Of a stretch of 64,000 nt of DNA, positions 62,501 to 64,000 are shown one piece after another. This DNA comes from Streptomyces sp. NBC_00223 (GTDB taxonomy: Bacteria > Actinomycetota > Actinomycetes > Streptomycetales > Streptomycetaceae), in contig NZ_CP108109.1 in NCBI RefSeq assembly GCF_036199905.1, forward strand, positions 1,674,001 through 1,738,000, given 5' to 3'. A model generated the notes under the pieces. It saw only the letters and a program-made list of their open reading frames with translations, was not told where the DNA came from and ran no database searches. The first letter of the stretch is position 1; every line of letters begins with the position of its first letter. Made by a program: the position numbers and the translations under genes.

Positions 62501-64000
62501 GTGGAATTCCGTTTGTTTTGGCGTGCCTTGGGGAGAGCGGGGGCGGTTGCGGCTGTCGGGGCGATGGCCTGGACGGGTGTGTCGCCGCTGGCTGCCGCGG
62601 CGGCGGGTGACGGCGGGTCCGTCACGGAGGCCGAGCGGGCGCTGGAGCAGGCGCAGGAGTCCGGTGAGCAGGTCGAGGTGGTGGGGCAGCGGACGGAGAA
62701 CACCACGACGTTCGCGAATCCCGACGGTTTCACGTTCACTCTTGATCAGTCGACGGTTCCGGTGAGGGTGGCGCGGCAGGACGGTTCGTGGGCGGCGCCG
62801 GACGCGTCGCTGGAGGCCCGGAGTGATGGAACTCTGGCTCCCCGGGCGGCTGTTGTGGACCTGGTGTTCTCGGGTGGCGGCAGTACGGCTCCGCTGGTGT
62901 CGATCGGGCACGCGGGCCGGGCGATGTCGCTGACGTGGCCGGGCACGCTGCCGGTCCCGACGGTGGACGGTGACAGCGCGGTGTACGCCGATGTGTTCCC
63001 GGGTGTGGATCTGCGGCTGACGGCGACGGCCGGGGGCTACCGTGAGGTGCTGGTCGTTAAGACTCCGGCGGCAGCGGCCGATCCGAGGGTCGGGCGGATC
63101 GAGTTCGGCATGAGCAGTTCCGGGCTGGACGTCAGAAGCACGGCGGGCGGCGGGCTGAGCGCGGTCGGCAACGACGGCCAGGAGGTCTTCACCTCTCCGC
63201 CCGCTCAGATGTGGGATTCGCACGCGGACACCACCGGTTCCGGCCAGGCGCGAGCTGCGGGGAGGAGCGCCGAGTCGGCCGGCGAGGACCCGGCGTCGTC
63301 GGCGGAGGCCCCCGGCCCTGGCGCCGGCACGGCGTCCGCGCCGATGGACATCTCCGACGGCACGCTGACGGTTGTCCCGGATCACGGCATGCTGTCCACC
63401 GCCGACGCGGACGCGTTCCCGCTGTACATCGATCCGGACGTCGCGCTGAGTTCGGGGGCGCCGACGCGTACTTTGCTCCGCAGTGACGGCTACAGCGACT
63501 ACGCCTGGGACAACGACGACTCGGACGGCAACAGCCGCGGCAAGGGTGACGGGCACTGCGGCACGTGGAACGGCTACTACTGCGGTCCTGGGTACACCCA
63601 GCGGCTGTACTTCCAGTTCACGCCGGGGTCGCTGAAGGGCAAGAAGGTGCTGAAGGCGACGTTCCGGGTGACGTCGCCGTGGGCGTTCCAGTGTGCGGCG
63701 CGGACGACGGATCTGGAGCGTACGAACAACATCTCCTCGTCCACGACGTGGTCCTCGCGGCCGAAGGAACTGGACTTGATGGTGGACCGGTCCTTCTCGG
63801 CGGGCCGGGGTTCGGCGTGCGACCCGGATTCCCCGGCGGCGCCGATCGAGTTCACCGACAACCCCGCCGAGACCAACGAGAATCTGACGCCGACGGTCGC
63901 GGACTTCGCGGCGGGCAAGTTCGCGAAGCTGACGCTGGAACTGCGGGCCCATGACGAGAGCGACACCTCGGCGTGGAAGCGGTTCAAGAACAACGCGGTG
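62501..64000 (+). CDS. N-terminal part of a large secreted protein, truncated by the window end
   Basis: An open frame of 500 codons running off the window. A Sec signal peptide (RALGRAGAVAAVGAMAW, cleavage near AAAAA at about 35) is followed by a helical segment (EAERALEQAQ) and a beta-rich region. FPLYIDPDVALSSG and the DNRLRE-like stretch RLYFQFTPGSLKGKKVLKATF near 365-390 are typical of the N-termini of giant Streptomyces proteins with LamG or RHS repeats. GTG 62501 follows GGGGGG closely; an in-frame ATG at 62483 is an alternative. What the missing C-terminus carries (enzyme, adhesin or toxin) cannot be told. Confidence 0.8.
   Translation, partial: MEFRLFWRALGRAGAVAAVGAMAWTGVSPLAAAAAGDGGSVTEAERALEQAQESGEQVEVVGQRTENTTTFANPDGFTFTLDQSTVPVRVARQDGSWAAPDASLEARSDGTLAPRAAVVDLVFSGGGSTAPLVSIGHAGRAMSLTWPGTLPVPTVDGDSAVYADVFPGVDLRLTATAGGYREVLVVKTPAAAADPRVGRIEFGMSSSGLDVRSTAGGGLSAVGNDGQEVFTSPPAQMWDSHADTTGSGQARAAGRSAESAGEDPASSAEAPGPGAGTASAPMDISDGTLTVVPDHGMLSTADADAFPLYIDPDVALSSGAPTRTLLRSDGYSDYAWDNDDSDGNSRGKGDGHCGTWNGYYCGPGYTQRLYFQFTPGSLKGKKVLKATFRVTSPWAFQCAARTTDLERTNNISSSTTWSSRPKELDLMVDRSFSAGRGSACDPDSPAAPIEFTDNPAETNENLTPTVADFAAGKFAKLTLELRAHDESDTSAWKRFKNNAV

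Noticed and set aside
1..64000. CRISPR arrays, integrases, transposases or phage genes
   Set aside because: None seen; the repeats present lack the regular short spacer structure of CRISPR and no mobile-element enzyme is encoded.

Overview
The window is a stretch of high-GC actinobacterial chromosome, almost certainly from a Streptomyces. The evidence is the strong GC bias at third codon positions, frequent GTG and TTG starts, ATGA/GTGA stop-start overlaps, the actinobacterial three-gene qcrCAB module next to ctaCDFE, and a gene order that, from memory, follows S. coelicolor SCO2119 to about SCO2162. That order runs phosphofructokinase, MacRS, glucokinase, fatty acyl-CoA ligase, glycosyltransferase, NlpC/P60 pair, rhomboid, trpD, bc complex, aa3 oxidase, sugar kinase, HesB, nadA. 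The locus correspondence is recollection, not a search.

Layout. 1-14018 holds central metabolism and envelope genes: partial pfkA, macR/macS, a PlsC-type acyltransferase, an esterase, glucokinase, a degenerate ArsA-like protein, an SRPBCC protein, a phosphoesterase, a FadD-type ligase and a PimB-like mannosyltransferase. 14019-19479 holds a tandem-repeat spacer, two membrane or secreted metalloproteases and two NlpC/P60 hydrolases. 19777-25644 holds a NYN-domain protein, a rhomboid protease, an Lrp-type sensor domain, a PLP enzyme behind a SAM-IV-like riboswitch, and trpD. 25925-35343 is the respiratory block (qcrB, qcrA, qcrC, ctaE, ctaF, ctaD, ctaC), interrupted by a small receiver-like protein and an L,D-transpeptidase. 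35581-36963 is a cysteine desulfurase fused to a TusA domain.

37012-47583 is the accessory centrepiece: a five-gene operon read leftward. It encodes an unrecognised 609-aa protein, an MbtH-A-PCP-C single-module NRPS, a sulfotransferase-like protein and two ABC exporter half-transporters. It has no regulator of its own. Its only plausible promoter has a TTGACA -35 box, and a perfect 14-bp CebR-type operator sits at the predicted +1, which suggests control by cellobiose or cello-oligosaccharides. A 1.5-kb very GC-rich, non-coding repeat tract lies upstream of it. The cluster looks inserted between core genes.

49177-56429 returns to core-like genes: a PfkB-family kinase, a membrane protein, erpA, nadA, a GNAT protein and an SDR. 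55572-58892 looks like a small sugar-acid locus (SDR, mannonate-dehydratase-like enolase, AraC regulator). The right end is more variable: a methyltransferase, an EF-hand protein, a decayed WYL/YafY-type regulator next to a PhnB-like VOC protein, and the N-terminal half of a large secreted protein cut off by the window edge.

Several repeat families are visible: nine copies of a short extragenic palindromic unit in two clusters, a 168/141-bp tandem repeat, an 85-bp duplication of an NlpC gene 3' end, a Pro/Gly-coding repeat in macS, and an 18-bp-stem palindrome between trpD and the qcr operon. I found no rRNA, tRNA, CRISPR array, transposase or integrase.
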